A stretch of DNA of 64,000 bases, from NCBI RefSeq assembly GCF_003057745.1, contig NZ_QBJD02000008.1, forward strand, positions 124,001-188,000. The letters run 5' to 3'. Shown piece after piece: positions 34,005 through 44,294 of this stretch (the first letter of the stretch is position 1; each line of letters starts with the position of its first letter). This stretch comes from Enterobacter sp. RIT418 (GTDB lineage: Bacteria; Pseudomonadota; Gammaproteobacteria; Enterobacterales; Enterobacteriaceae). The notes beneath the pieces are model-generated. The model searched no databases. It was not told the origin of the DNA and was given only the letters and a program-made list of their open reading frames with translations. A program made the translations under genes and the position numbers.

Positions 34005-34532
34005 TTATCGGGTCAGGCGTTCAATCACGCGTTCAATCTCATCCAGCGCCTGGCGGCAGCGAACGAGTCGTCCTTCCAGGGCGCTAATCTCTCGCATCAG
34101 TAATTGCTGCTCTTCCAGCGTTTCGGCAGCGTTTAGCCGCGTTTCCCGCTCATGCTTCATTTCAAACAGCCGGCGCTCAAACTCCTGGTTTTCCAGACGC
34201 TTGCGCTGCCATTTACCCAGCCCCGGTGAGGCGCTGTCCCAGGCGCGCAGCGGCCAGGCGATGATCTCGCGGTGCAGGGCGGTGAGCTGCTCGGTGAGGT
34301 GTTCGGCAAGCCAGGCCACCTGGTTTTTCTGCTCGCTCTCTACCGCATGGCGCAGCGCGTCGAGCTGGGTTTGCGCTTCGGTAAGATAGTCCTGAATGCG
34401 CGTGCTGCGGGTGCGAAAAAGCTGTCGGTCGAAGCGCGGCTTGAGCGTGGCGTGCCCCATCAGCGGTGCGGCCTGCGCGCGCAGCGCGGTCAGCTGATTT
34501 TGCAGCGTTTCCAGAAGCAGGGCTGTTTTCAA
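34005..34532 (-). CDS. priC: Primosomal replication protein N'' PriC
   Basis: 175 residues, E. coli-like length, highly helical and basic, with the conserved FDRQLFRTRSTRIQDYL segment and C-terminal ISALEGRLVRCRQALDEIE. PriC binds SSB and Rep and reloads DnaB at stalled forks lacking a leading strand. It forms an operon with rsmS and is divergent from ybaN, with 50 bp between starts. Confidence 0.95.
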   Translation of the reverse strand: MKTALLLETLQNQLTALRAQAAPLMGHATLKPRFDRQLFRTRSTRIQDYLTEAQTQLDALRHAVESEQKNQVAWLAEHLTEQLTALHREIIAWPLRAWDSASPGLGKWQRKRLENQEFERRLFEMKHERETRLNAAETLEEQQLLMREISALEGRLVRCRQALDEIERVIERLTR

Positions 34533-34582
34533 AACGCTCTCCAGTGGTAAAGTAGCCGTTCAGTTTGATAACGATTCGCATT

Positions 34583-34951
34583 ATGCAGCGTACTATTTTA
34601 ATCATCATTGGCTGGCTCGCGGTAGTGCTTGGCACGCTGGGCGTTGTGTTGCCCCTGCTGCCGACCACGCCGTTTATCCTGCTGGCGGCCTGGTGCTTCG
34701 CCCGCTCGTCGCCGCGCTTTCACCACTGGTTGCTCTATCGCTCGTGGTTCGGCGGCTATCTGCGCCACTGGCAAAAGCACCGCGCGATGCCGCCGGGCGC
34801 GAAGCCGCGCGCAGTTGCGGTGATCCTGGTGACCTTCGCGATTTCACTGTGGCTGGTGAACATGCTGTGGGTGCGTATTCTGCTGCTTATTATCCTCAGT
34901 TGCCTGCTTTTCTTCATGTGGCGAATCCCCGTCGTGGACGAAAAGCAATAA
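34583..34951 (+). CDS. ybaN: DUF454 inner-membrane protein YbaN
   Basis: 122 residues with two to three hydrophobic helices (LIIIGWLAVVLGTLGVVLPLLP near the N-terminus, a C-terminal pair) and the DUF454 signature PTTPFILLAAWCFARSSPRFHHWL. Function unknown. The ATG at 34583 matches E. coli; a frame opening 6 codons upstream is less likely. Confidence 0.92.
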   Translation: MQRTILIIIGWLAVVLGTLGVVLPLLPTTPFILLAAWCFARSSPRFHHWLLYRSWFGGYLRHWQKHRAMPPGAKPRAVAVILVTFAISLWLVNMLWVRILLLIILSCLLFFMWRIPVVDEKQ

Positions 34952-35111
34952 AAGCACGGAAGCCTTATCATGGCTGTTGCAATTATCGCGCGCAGCCAGT
35001 AAATTCGACCGTTTTCGAGCACAGGTGCGCCTGGTTAAAGGTTAAACAATTGTTACCTTGACCGACTCGTCGCGCGCCGTGAGTCACACTGTTTCATTTA
35101 GGCACAAACCG

Positions 35112-35663
35112 ATGACCGCAACTGCACAGCAGCTTGAATATCTTAAAAACAGCATCAAAAGCATCCAGGACTATCCAAAGCCTGGCATTCTTTTCCGTGA
35201 TGTCACCAGCTTGCTGGAAGACCCGAAAGCGTACGCGCTCAGCATTGAACTGCTGGTCGAGCGTTATAAGAACGCCGGGATCACCAAAGTCGTAGGGACC
35301 GAAGCCCGCGGCTTCCTGTTTGGCGCACCGGTTGCGCTGGCGATGGGCGTCGGTTTTGTACCGGTGCGTAAACCGCGCAAGCTGCCGCGCGAAACTATCG
35401 CGGAAAGCTACGAGCTGGAATACGGCACCGATCAGCTGGAAATCCACGTTGATGCCATTAAGCCAGGCGACAAAGTGCTGGTGGTGGACGATCTGCTGGC
35501 AACCGGCGGCACCATCGAAGCGACCGTGAAGCTGATCCGTCGTCTGGGTGGTGAAGTGACCGACGCGGCCTTCATCATCAACCTGTTCGATCTGGGCGGC
35601 GAACAGCGCCTCGAAAAACAGGGCATTACCAGCTACAGCCTGGTGCCATTCCCGGGTCATTAA
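35112..35663 (+). CDS. apt: Adenine phosphoribosyltransferase
   Basis: 183 residues, E. coli length. The type I PRTase PRPP-binding motif [19 protein letters not shown] is complete. It converts adenine and PRPP to AMP and diphosphate in the cytosol, salvaging adenine released by other pathways. The start [10 protein letters not shown] is at 35112; an upstream in-frame start at 35058 is rejected by homology. dnaX follows after 88 bp. Confidence 0.98.
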   Translation: MTATAQQLEYLKNSIKSIQDYPKPGILFRDVTSLLEDPKAYALSIELLVERYKNAGITKVVGTEARGFLFGAPVALAMGVGFVPVRKPRKLPRETIAESYELEYGTDQLEIHVDAIKPGDKVLVVDDLLATGGTIEATVKLIRRLGGEVTDAAFIINLFDLGGEQRLEKQGITSYSLVPFPGH

Positions 35664-35751
35664 TCCCGGTTTTCACAACCTCGCTCAATGGGTGAGGTTG
35701 TGATAGCATTCCCCTCCATAAATTCACCTTCCAGCGTTGCAGAGCCTGCCC

Positions 35752-37680
35752 ATGAGTTATCAGGTGTTAGCCCGTAAATGGCGACCACAAACCTTTGCTG
35801 ACGTTGTCGGTCAGGAGCATGTGCTGACGGCCCTGGCGAACGGCTTGTCGCTAGGTCGCATTCATCACGCCTATCTTTTTTCCGGCACCCGCGGCGTCGG
35901 TAAAACGTCTATTGCCCGCCTGCTGGCAAAGGGACTGAACTGCGAAACCGGGATCACCGCGACGCCGTGCGGCGTGTGCGACAACTGCCGTGAGATCGAG
36001 CAGGGGCGCTTTGTCGACCTGATCGAAATTGACGCCGCCTCGCGCACAAAAGTGGAAGATACCCGCGACCTGCTCGATAACGTGCAGTACGCGCCGGCGC
36101 GCGGCCGCTTCAAGGTCTACCTGATCGATGAAGTGCACATGCTGTCGCGCCACAGCTTCAACGCCCTGCTGAAAACGCTGGAAGAGCCGCCGTCGCACGT
36201 GAAATTCCTGCTGGCGACGACCGATCCGCAAAAGCTGCCGGTCACGATCCTGTCGCGCTGCCTTCAGTTCCATCTGAAGGCGCTGGATGTCGATCAGATC
36301 CGCACCCAGCTTGAGCATATTCTCGACGAAGAGAAGATTGTCCACGAGCCTCGCGCCCTGCAGCTGCTGGCGCGCGCGGCGGACGGCAGCCTGCGCGATG
36401 CGCTCAGCCTGACCGATCAGGCCATCGCCAGCGGTGACGGTAAGCTTTCGACCGAGGCGGTTAGCACCATGCTCGGTACGCTGGACGACGACCAGGCGCT
36501 CTCCCTCATTGAGGCGATGATTGCCGCCAACGGCGAGCGCGTGATGTCGCTGGTGAACGATGCCGCCGCCCGCGGCGTCGAATGGGAATCGCTGCTGGTG
36601 GAAATGCTTGGCCTGCTGCACCGCGTGGCGATGCTGCAGCTCTCTCCGTCGGCCATTGGCGCGGATATGGCGTCCATCGAGCAGCGGATGCGCGAGCTGG
36701 CCCGTACCGTGCCGCCTGCTGACGTTCAGCTGTACTACCAGACCCTGCTGATTGGCCGCAAAGAGCTGCCGTTCGCGCCGGATCGCAGAATGGGCGTTGA
36801 AATGACGCTGCTGCGCGCGCTGGCGTTCCATCCGCGGATGCCGCTGCCGGAGCCGGAAGTGCCGCGACAGTCCTTTGCCCCGGTTGCGCCGACGGCGGTG
36901 TTGTCGCCGCAGCAGGTGCCGCCGCAGCCGACGCCGCCGCCGCAGCAAAACGTGCCGCTGTCGGATGCCACCAGTTCGGTGCTTGCCGCACGCAGCCAGC
37001 TGCAGCGCGCGCAGGGAGTAACCAAACCAAAAAAGAGTGAACCGGCAGCGCCTGCAAGAGCGCGGCCGGTGAACAACGCCGCGCTTGAACGACTGGCTTC
37101 GGTAACGGAGCGCGTCCAGTCGCGCCCGGCACCGTCCGCGCTCGAGCAAAAAGCCCCGGTGAAAGAAGAGGCTTATCGCTGGAAGGCTACCACCCTCATC
37201 GAAACGGTGAAGGAAGAGGTCGCCACGCCGAAAGCGCTGAAAAAGGCGCTGGAGCATGAAAAAACGCCGGAGCTTTCCGCGAAGCTCGCCGAAGAATCTA
37301 TCGCGCGCGACGCCTGGGCCGCTGAGGTCAGCAAATTACATTTGCCGAAGCTGGTAGAGCAGGTCGCGCTGAACGCCTGGAAAGAGCAGGAGGGGAATAC
37401 TATCCGCCTGCATCTGCGCCCGGGCCAGCGGCATCTTAATTCCCCTGGCGCGCAAAAAGCGCTGGCAGAGGCGCTCTCGGCATTACACGGTGCGCCGGTT
37501 GAATTGACTATCATTGAAGATGATAATCCGGCGGTTAAAACGCCGCTGGAGTGGCGACAGGCTATTTATGAAGAGAAGCTCGCGCAGGCGCGCGAGTCGA
37601 TAATTGCGGATAACAACATTCAGACCCTGCGTCGGTTCTTCGACGCCGACCTGGATGAAGAGAGTATTCGCCCCATTTGA
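35752..37680 (+). CDS. dnaX: DNA polymerase III subunit tau (and gamma by frameshift)
   Basis: 642 residues. The AAA+ clamp-loader module carries Walker A GTRGVGKTSIARLL, a four-Cys zinc motif (CETGITATPCGVCDNC) and the sensor/SRC motif ILSRCLQF. A proline-rich linker (residues ~365-430) and the tau-specific C-terminal domain binding DnaB and the alpha subunit follow. The start is ATG 35752, matching E. coli. A programmed -1 frameshift at 37029-37035 yields the shorter gamma subunit. Downstream come ybaB and recR, as in E. coli. Confidence 0.98.
   Translation: MSYQVLARKWRPQTFADVVGQEHVLTALANGLSLGRIHHAYLFSGTRGVGKTSIARLLAKGLNCETGITATPCGVCDNCREIEQGRFVDLIEIDAASRTKVEDTRDLLDNVQYAPARGRFKVYLIDEVHMLSRHSFNALLKTLEEPPSHVKFLLATTDPQKLPVTILSRCLQFHLKALDVDQIRTQLEHILDEEKIVHEPRALQLLARAADGSLRDALSLTDQAIASGDGKLSTEAVSTMLGTLDDDQALSLIEAMIAANGERVMSLVNDAAARGVEWESLLVEMLGLLHRVAMLQLSPSAIGADMASIEQRMRELARTVPPADVQLYYQTLLIGRKELPFAPDRRMGVEMTLLRALAFHPRMPLPEPEVPRQSFAPVAPTAVLSPQQVPPQPTPPPQQNVPLSDATSSVLAARSQLQRAQGVTKPKKSEPAAPARARPVNNAALERLASVTERVQSRPAPSALEQKAPVKEEAYRWKATTLIETVKEEVATPKALKKALEHEKTPELSAKLAEESIARDAWAAEVSKLHLPKLVEQVALNAWKEQEGNTIRLHLRPGQRHLNSPGAQKALAEALSALHGAPVELTIIEDDNPAVKTPLEWRQAIYEEKLAQARESIIADNNIQTLRRFFDADLDEESIRPI
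37013..37070 (+). promoter_or_regulatory. Programmed -1 ribosomal frameshift signal for gamma (DnaX)
   Basis: The three known elements of the E. coli dnaX signal are present: an internal Shine-Dalgarno-like AGGGAG at 37013-37018, the slippery heptamer A-AAA-AAG at 37029-37035 in the correct frame, and a downstream stem-loop closed by ACCGGC/GCCGGT at 37041-37070. After slippage the ribosome reads Lys-Lys-Glu and stops at TGA 37038-37040, giving a gamma of about 429 residues. Confidence 0.93.
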
Positions 37681-37718
37681 TCGTGAGTCTGACTCACGGT
37701 TTTAATCGTTAAACGTGA

Positions 37719-38065
<347 letters not shown>

Positions 38066-38066
<1 letters not shown>

Positions 38067-38671
38067 TGCAAACCAGTCCGCTGCTCACGCAGTTAATGGA
38101 AGCACTGCGCTGCCTGCCGGGCGTTGGCCCGAAGTCGGCGCAGCGCATGGCGTTTACGCTATTGCAGCGCGACCGCAGCGGCGGGATGCGCCTGGCGCAG
38201 GCTTTGACCCGCGCCATGTCGGAAATTGGTCACTGTGCGGATTGCCGTACCTTTACCGAACAGGACGTGTGCAACATCTGCACGAACCCGCGTCGTCAGG
38301 AAAACGGTCAGATTTGCGTGGTGGAGAGTCCGGCGGACATCTACGCCATTGAGCAAACCGGGCAGTTTTCCGGCCGCTATTTCGTGCTGATGGGGCATCT
38401 CTCTCCGCTGGACGGCATCGGCCCGGACGATATTGGTCTCGATCGCCTGGAGCAGCGCCTGGAGTCGGAAACGATCAAAGAGGTGATCCTCGCCACCAAC
38501 CCAACGGTGGAAGGGGAAGCGACGGCGAACTATATTGCCGAGCTTTGCGGCCAGTACGGCGTTGACGCCAGCCGTATCGCCCACGGCGTGCCGGTCGGCG
38601 GCGAGCTGGAGATGGTCGACGGCACCACGCTGTCGCACTCTTTAGCCGGACGTCACAAGATTACTTTCTGA
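38066..38671 (+). CDS. recR: Recombination mediator RecR
   Basis: 201 residues, E. coli length: an N-terminal helix-hairpin-helix ([14 protein letters not shown]), a Cys4 zinc finger ([16 protein letters not shown]) and a Toprim domain ([16 protein letters not shown]), then a Walker B-like C-terminal motif. With RecF/RecO it loads RecA at SSB-coated gaps. The start overlaps the ybaB stop. Confidence 0.98.
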
Positions 38672-38676
38672 CCAAA

Positions 38677-38700
38677 CGGAGGCTGCCTTCGCGGCCTCCG
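38677..38700 (+). terminator. Hairpin after recR
   Basis: CGGAGGC paired with GCCTCCG directly after the recR stop and directly abutting the htpG -35 element. There is no T-run, so it may be a weak terminator or an insulator. Confidence 0.4.
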
Positions 38701-38729
38701 CTTGAAATTTCTCCCCCTTATCCCCATCT
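38701..38729 (+). promoter_or_regulatory. Sigma-32 heat-shock promoter of htpG
   Basis: CTTGAAA (38701-38707), 14 bp spacer, CCCCATCT (38722-38729): a complete match to the sigma-32 consensus CTTGAAA / CCCCATNT, 52 bp upstream of the htpG start codon. Confidence 0.93.
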
Positions 38730-38781
38730 CTCACTCAACGTTTTTAAACCCCATTAAATGGCATTGTTGAGGTCGACTTAG

Positions 38782-40656
38782 ATGAAAGGACAAGAAACCC
38801 GCGGTTTCCAGTCAGAAGTAAAACAGCTTCTGCACCTGATGATCCATTCCCTGTATTCCAATAAAGAAATCTTCCTGCGCGAGCTGATTTCCAACGCCTC
38901 CGACGCGGCGGACAAGCTGCGCTTCCGCGCGCTGTCTAATCCGGATCTGTACGAAGGCGACGGCGAGCTGCGCGTGCGCGTCTCTTTTGACAAAGAGAAC
39001 CGCACCCTGACCATCGCCGATAACGGCATCGGTATGAACCGCGACGAGGTGATCGACCATCTCGGGACCATCGCGAAATCCGGCACCAAGGCGTTTCTGG
39101 AGTCTATGGGCTCCGATCAGGCGAAAGACAGCCAGCTGATCGGCCAGTTCGGCGTGGGCTTCTACTCGGCATTCATCGTGGCGGATAAAGTCACCGTGCG
39201 CACCCGCGCGGCGGGCGACAGCGCGGAAAACGGCGTCTTCTGGGAATCCAAAGGCGAAGGCGAATACACCGTTGACGACATCACCAAAGCGGATCGCGGC
39301 ACCGAGATCACCCTGCACCTGCGTGAAGGCGAAGATGATTTCCTGAACGACTGGCGCGTGCGCTCCATCATCAGCAAGTATTCAGACCACATCGCGCTGC
39401 CGGTTGAGATTGAAAAACGGGAAGAGAAGGACGGGGAAACCGTTGTCTCCTGGGAGAAAATCAACAAGGCGCAGGCCCTGTGGACGCGCAACAAGTCTGA
39501 AATCAAAGACGACGAATACAACGAGTTCTACAAGCACATCGCCCACGACTACACCGATCCGCTGACCTGGAGCCACAACCGCGTGGAAGGCAAGCAGGAG
39601 TACACCAGCCTGCTGTACATCCCGGCGCAGGCCCCGTGGGATATGTGGAACCGCGATCATAAGCACGGCCTGAAGCTGTACGTTCAGCGCGTCTTCATCA
39701 TGGATGACGCCGAGCAGTTCATGCCGAACTACCTGCGCTTTACCCGCGGCCTGATTGACTCCAACGATCTGCCGCTGAACGTTTCGCGTGAAATCCTGCA
39801 GGACAGCACGGTGACCCGCAACCTGCGCAACGCGCTGACCAAGCGTACGCTGCAGATGCTGGAAAAACTGGCGAAAGACGATGCGGAAAAATACCAGACC
39901 TTCTGGAAACAGTTCGGCCTCGTGCTGAAGGAAGGCCCGGCGGAAGACACCGCGAACGTTGAAACTATCGCTAAGCTGCTGCGCTTTGCCTCCACGCACA
40001 CCGACTCCTCCGCGCAGACCGTGTCGCTGGAAGAGTACGTTTCTCGCATGAAGGAAGGGCAGGAGAAGATCTACTACATCACCGCCGACAGCTACGCCGC
40101 GGCGAAGAGCAGCCCGCACCTGGAGCTGCTGCGTAAGAAAGGCATCGAAGTGCTGCTGCTTTCCGACCGCATCGACGAGTGGATGATGAACTACCTGACC
40201 GAGTTCGACGGTAAATCCTTCCAGTCCGTAGCGAAAGCCGACGAGTCCATCGACAAGCTGGCGGACGACGTGGACGAAAGCGCGAAAGAGGCCGAGAAGG
40301 CGCTTGAGCCGTTCGTTGAGCGCGTGAAAACCCTGCTGGGCGATCGCGTGAAAGAGGTGCGCTTCACCCACCGTCTGACCGATACCCCGGCGATTGTGAC
40401 CACCGATGCGGACGAAATGGGCACCCAGATGGCGAAGCTGTTTGCCGCCGCGGGCCAGGCGATGCCTGAAGTGAAATACATCTTCGAGCTGAACCCGGAT
40501 CACCCGCTGGTGAAACGTGCCGCCGATACCCAGGACGAAGCCCGCTTCGCCGAGTGGGTAGAGCTGCTGCTGGATCAGTCCCTGCTGGCCGAGCGCGGCA
40601 CGCTGGAAGATCCTAACCTGTTCATTAAACGCGTGAATGCGCTGTTGCTGGCGTAA
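38782..40656 (+). CDS. htpG: Molecular chaperone HtpG (bacterial Hsp90)
   Basis: 624 residues, same as E. coli. The N-terminal GHKL ATPase ([43 protein letters not shown]), middle domain ([13 protein letters not shown]) and C-terminal dimerisation domain are all intact. It remodels client proteins with DnaK in the cytosol. A consensus sigma-32 promoter lies immediately upstream. Confidence 0.99.
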   Translation: MKGQETRGFQSEVKQLLHLMIHSLYSNKEIFLRELISNASDAADKLRFRALSNPDLYEGDGELRVRVSFDKENRTLTIADNGIGMNRDEVIDHLGTIAKSGTKAFLESMGSDQAKDSQLIGQFGVGFYSAFIVADKVTVRTRAAGDSAENGVFWESKGEGEYTVDDITKADRGTEITLHLREGEDDFLNDWRVRSIISKYSDHIALPVEIEKREEKDGETVVSWEKINKAQALWTRNKSEIKDDEYNEFYKHIAHDYTDPLTWSHNRVEGKQEYTSLLYIPAQAPWDMWNRDHKHGLKLYVQRVFIMDDAEQFMPNYLRFTRGLIDSNDLPLNVSREILQDSTVTRNLRNALTKRTLQMLEKLAKDDAEKYQTFWKQFGLVLKEGPAEDTANVETIAKLLRFASTHTDSSAQTVSLEEYVSRMKEGQEKIYYITADSYAAAKSSPHLELLRKKGIEVLLLSDRIDEWMMNYLTEFDGKSFQSVAKADESIDKLADDVDESAKEAEKALEPFVERVKTLLGDRVKEVRFTHRLTDTPAIVTTDADEMGTQMAKLFAAAGQAMPEVKYIFELNPDHPLVKRAADTQDEARFAEWVELLLDQSLLAERGTLEDPNLFIKRVNALLLA

Positions 40657-40666
40657 TTTAACACCT

Positions 40667-40750
40667 ACCCCTCACCCTGGCCCTCTCCCCAAAGGGGAGA
40701 GGGTGTCATCGTCCCCTCTCCCCTTTGGGGAGAGGGTTAGGGTGAGGGGG
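40667..40750. repeat. Paired GAGAGGG palindromic repeats after htpG
   Basis: Two units in opposite orientation: CTCACCCTGG + CCCTCTCCCC-AAA-GGGGAGAGGG, and CCCCTCTCCCC-TTT-GGGGAGAGGG + TTAGGGTGAGG. The whole segment is a larger inverted repeat resembling a BIME built from two REP units. Confidence 0.85.
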
Positions 40751-40852
40751 AACCAACCGCACTAACCCAAATTATCTCCCCCCTTAACCGTTTCAGCCTC
40801 CCCGCCTTCCTTGAGCCACGCCCGTTCTGGTGGTATTGTTTAGCGCTTTTGA

Positions 40853-41530
<678 letters not shown>

Positions 41531-41539
41531 TCGCGCGCC

Positions 41540-41570
41540 TCTCACCCGGATCCCCGGGTGAGAAATTTTC
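41540..41570 (+). terminator. Terminator after adk
   Basis: The 10-bp stem TCTCACCCGG/CCGGGTGAGA with loop ATCC is followed by AATTTTC. Confidence 0.75.
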
Positions 41571-41654
41571 TCATTCTCCCTTTTGCTGCAATTGGTTCCG
41601 TTTAAACGCATTTCCGCTACAATTGACAACCTATCAAATGGTTAAGAGGCGTGA

Positions 41655-42617
41655 ATGAGTCAGGCGAAAACCGGCATCCTGCTTGCCAATCTGGGCACAC
41701 CAGAAGCACCTACATCAGACGCGGTAAAACGCTACCTGCGACAATTTTTAAGCGACACGCGCGTCGTGGATTTTCCAAGACTGCTGTGGTGGCCGCTGCT
41801 GCGTGGCGTCATTTTGCCGATTCGTTCTCCGCGCGTCGCCAAACTCTATCAGTCCGTCTGGATGGAAGAGGGCTCGCCGCTGATGGTATACAGCCGTCGC
41901 CAGGAAAAAGCGCTGGCCGCCCGCCTGCCGGATATGCCGGTGGCGCTGGGCATGAGCTACGGCAAACCGTCGCTGGAAAGCGCCGTGGAGGCGCTGCTGG
42001 CCCAGGGCGTTGATCACATCGTCGTGCTGGCGCTCTATCCGCAATATTCTTGTTCCACGGTGGCTGCCGTCTGGGACGAGCTGGCGCGCATTCTGGCGAA
42101 GCGCCGCCGCATTCCGGGCATCACCTTTATTCGCGACTACGCGGATAACGATCTCTACATCAGGGCGCTTGCCAACAGCGCGCGCGCGTCGTTTGAAAAG
42201 CACGGCGAGCCGGATCTGCTTCTGCTCTCCTATCACGGCATTCCGCAGCGTTTCGCCAACGAAGGGGACGATTATCCGCAGCGCTGCCGCGATACCACCC
42301 GCGAGCTGGTCTCCGCGCTCGGCCTGCCGCCTGAGAAGGTAATGATGACCTTCCAGTCTCGCTTCGGGCGCGAGCCGTGGCTCACGCCGTACACCGATGA
42401 AACGCTCAAAATGCTGGGCGAGAAGGGCGTGAAGCACATCCAGGTGATGTCGCCGGGCTTCTCGGCGGACTGTCTGGAGACGCTGGAAGAGATCGCCGTA
42501 CAAAATAAAGAGTTCTTCCTGGAAGCGGGAGGAACGAAGTATGAATACATTCCGGCACTTAACGATTCTCCTGAGCATATCGAGATGATGGTTTCGCTGG
42601 TGACCAACAGCCGCTGA
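41655..42617 (+). CDS. hemH: Ferrochelatase HemH
   Basis: 320 residues, E. coli length. The active-site His lies in [16 protein letters not shown] and the second conserved acidic/His region in [16 protein letters not shown]. It inserts Fe2+ into protoporphyrin IX on the inner face of the cytoplasmic membrane, the last step of haem synthesis. There is no [2Fe-2S] extension, as usual for enterobacteria. Confidence 0.98.
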   Translation: MSQAKTGILLANLGTPEAPTSDAVKRYLRQFLSDTRVVDFPRLLWWPLLRGVILPIRSPRVAKLYQSVWMEEGSPLMVYSRRQEKALAARLPDMPVALGMSYGKPSLESAVEALLAQGVDHIVVLALYPQYSCSTVAAVWDELARILAKRRRIPGITFIRDYADNDLYIRALANSARASFEKHGEPDLLLLSYHGIPQRFANEGDDYPQRCRDTTRELVSALGLPPEKVMMTFQSRFGREPWLTPYTDETLKMLGEKGVKHIQVMSPGFSADCLETLEEIAVQNKEFFLEAGGTKYEYIPALNDSPEHIEMMVSLVTNSR

Positions 42618-42679
42618 TCGCGCTCAGGGCCGGGTTTGTGCTACCATTCCCGGCCCATATTCCTTGCATAGTTCTGACC

Positions 42680-43984
42680 ATGAAATTTCCCGGTAAACGT
42701 AAATCCAAACACTACTTTCCCGTCAATGCCCGCGATCCGCTGCTGCAGCAAATTCAGCCCGTAAACGAAACGAGCGCGGCATGGGTGGTCGGTATCGACC
42801 AGACGCTGGTGGACATTGAGGCGAAAGTGGATGACGCGTTTGTCGCCCGTTACGGGCTGAGCGCCGGGCATTCTCTGGTCATTGAAGATGACGTTGCGGA
42901 AGCGCTGTATCAGGAGCTGGTGCGTGAAAATCTCATCACCCACCAGTTCGCCGGGGGAACCATCGGCAATACCATGCACAACTACTCCGTGCTGGCAGAC
43001 GACCGCTCGGTGCTGCTGGGCGTCATGTGCAGCAATATCGAAATCGGCGGCTACGCCTATCGCTATCTTTGCAACACCTCCAGCCGTACCGATCTGAACT
43101 ATTTGCAGGGCGTTGACGGGCCGATAGGCCGCTGCTTTACGCTGATTAGCGATTCCGGCGAGCGTACCTTTGCCATCAGCCCGGGCCACATGAACAAGCT
43201 GCGCGCTGAGAGCATCCCTGAAGAGGTGATCGCGGGCGCGTCTGCGCTGGTGCTGACCTCCTATCTGGTGCGCTGCAAGCCGGGCGAGCCAATGCCGGAA
43301 GCGACCATGAAGGCGGTGGAATACGCGAAGAAATACAACGTGCCGGTTGTCCTGACGCTGGGCACCAAATTCGTGATCGCCGATAACCCCGAGTGGTGGC
43401 AGGCGTTTCTGAAAGAGCACGTTTCCATTCTGGCGATGAACGAGGAAGAGGCCGAAGCGCTAACCGGCGAAAGCGATCCGCTGCTGGCTTCTGATAAAGC
43501 GCTGGACTGGGTCGACCTGGTGCTCTGCACCGCCGGGCCGGTGGGGCTGTATATGGCGGGCTTCACCGAGGAAGAGAGCAAGCGTAAAACCCAGCATCCG
43601 CTGCTGCCGGGGGCGATCGCCGAGTTCAACCAGTACGAATTTAGCCGCGCAATGCGCCACAAGGACTGCGTGAATCCGCTGCGCATTTTCTCCCATATCG
43701 CCCCGTACATGGGCGGGCCTGAGAAGATCATGAACACCAACGGCGCGGGCGACGGCGCGCTGGCGGCGCTGCTCCACGACATCACGGCTAACGCCTACCA
43801 CAAAACCAACGTACCGAACTCCAGCAAGCACAAGTTTAGCTGGCTGACCTATTCGTCGCTGGCCCAGGTGTGTAAGTACGCGAACCGCGTGAGCTATCAG
43901 GTGCTGAACCAGCACTCGCCGCGCCTGACGCGCGGCCTGCCGGAAAGGGAAGACAGCCTCGAAGAGGCGTATTGGGACAGATAA
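42680..43984 (+). CDS. gsk: Inosine-guanosine kinase Gsk
   Basis: 434 residues, the E. coli length, PfkB/ribokinase family. The N-terminal substrate region includes GGTIGNTMHNYSVLADDRS and the C-terminal catalytic NTNGAGDGALAALL motif carries the general-base Asp. It phosphorylates inosine and guanosine for purine salvage. The ATG at 42680 (MKFPGKRKSKHYFPV) was chosen by homology over a frame opening at 42638. Confidence 0.97.
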   Translation: MKFPGKRKSKHYFPVNARDPLLQQIQPVNETSAAWVVGIDQTLVDIEAKVDDAFVARYGLSAGHSLVIEDDVAEALYQELVRENLITHQFAGGTIGNTMHNYSVLADDRSVLLGVMCSNIEIGGYAYRYLCNTSSRTDLNYLQGVDGPIGRCFTLISDSGERTFAISPGHMNKLRAESIPEEVIAGASALVLTSYLVRCKPGEPMPEATMKAVEYAKKYNVPVVLTLGTKFVIADNPEWWQAFLKEHVSILAMNEEEAEALTGESDPLLASDKALDWVDLVLCTAGPVGLYMAGFTEEESKRKTQHPLLPGAIAEFNQYEFSRAMRHKDCVNPLRIFSHIAPYMGGPEKIMNTNGAGDGALAALLHDITANAYHKTNVPNSSKHKFSWLTYSSLAQVCKYANRVSYQVLNQHSPRLTRGLPEREDSLEEAYWDR

Positions 43985-43989
43985 CACTA

Positions 43990-44290
43990 AACCCCTCACC
44001 CTAATCCTCTCCCCATAGGGGAGAGGGGATCGCACCGAGCCGTCTTTTCTCCCTCGCCCCTTTGGGGAGAGGGCCAGGGGGAGGGGGGCAGGCCGCACGA
44101 GGTAAAAGCAAAACGGCAACCGATGGTTGCCGTTTTTAGTGTTTTTTCCCCTCTCCCCGTGGGAGAGGGCCAGGGTGAGGGCATCAGGCCGCACGAGGTA
44201 AAAGTAAAACGGCAACCAATGGTTGCCGTTTTTAGTGTTTGTTCCCTCTCCCCGTGGGAGAGGGCCAGGGTGAGGGCATCAGGCCGCACA
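43990..44290. repeat. Tandem array of composite GAGAGGG/hairpin repeats between gsk and ybaL
   Basis: Two inverted GAGAGGG units at about 43992-44088 are followed by two nearly identical direct units of 96 and 95 bp (starting at CAGGCCGCAC, 44089 and 44185) and the start of a third at 44280. Each unit contains the hairpin AAACGGCAACC-NATG-GTTGCCGTTTTTAG, then CCCTCTCCCC-GT-GGGAGAGGG, then CCAGGGTGAGGGCAT. The internal hairpins are good terminators for the two convergent genes. No open frame of interest lies here. Confidence 0.9.
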
Positions 44291-44294
44291 AAAC

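Noticed and set aside
35851-37257. 468-codon minus-strand frame inside dnaX
   Set aside because: Arg/His-rich antisense shadow of dnaX; no start signal or homology.
44089-44290. CRISPR array
   Set aside because: The repeats are head-to-tail 95-96 bp units without unique spacers and belong to the intergenic GAGAGGG family; no cas genes are near.
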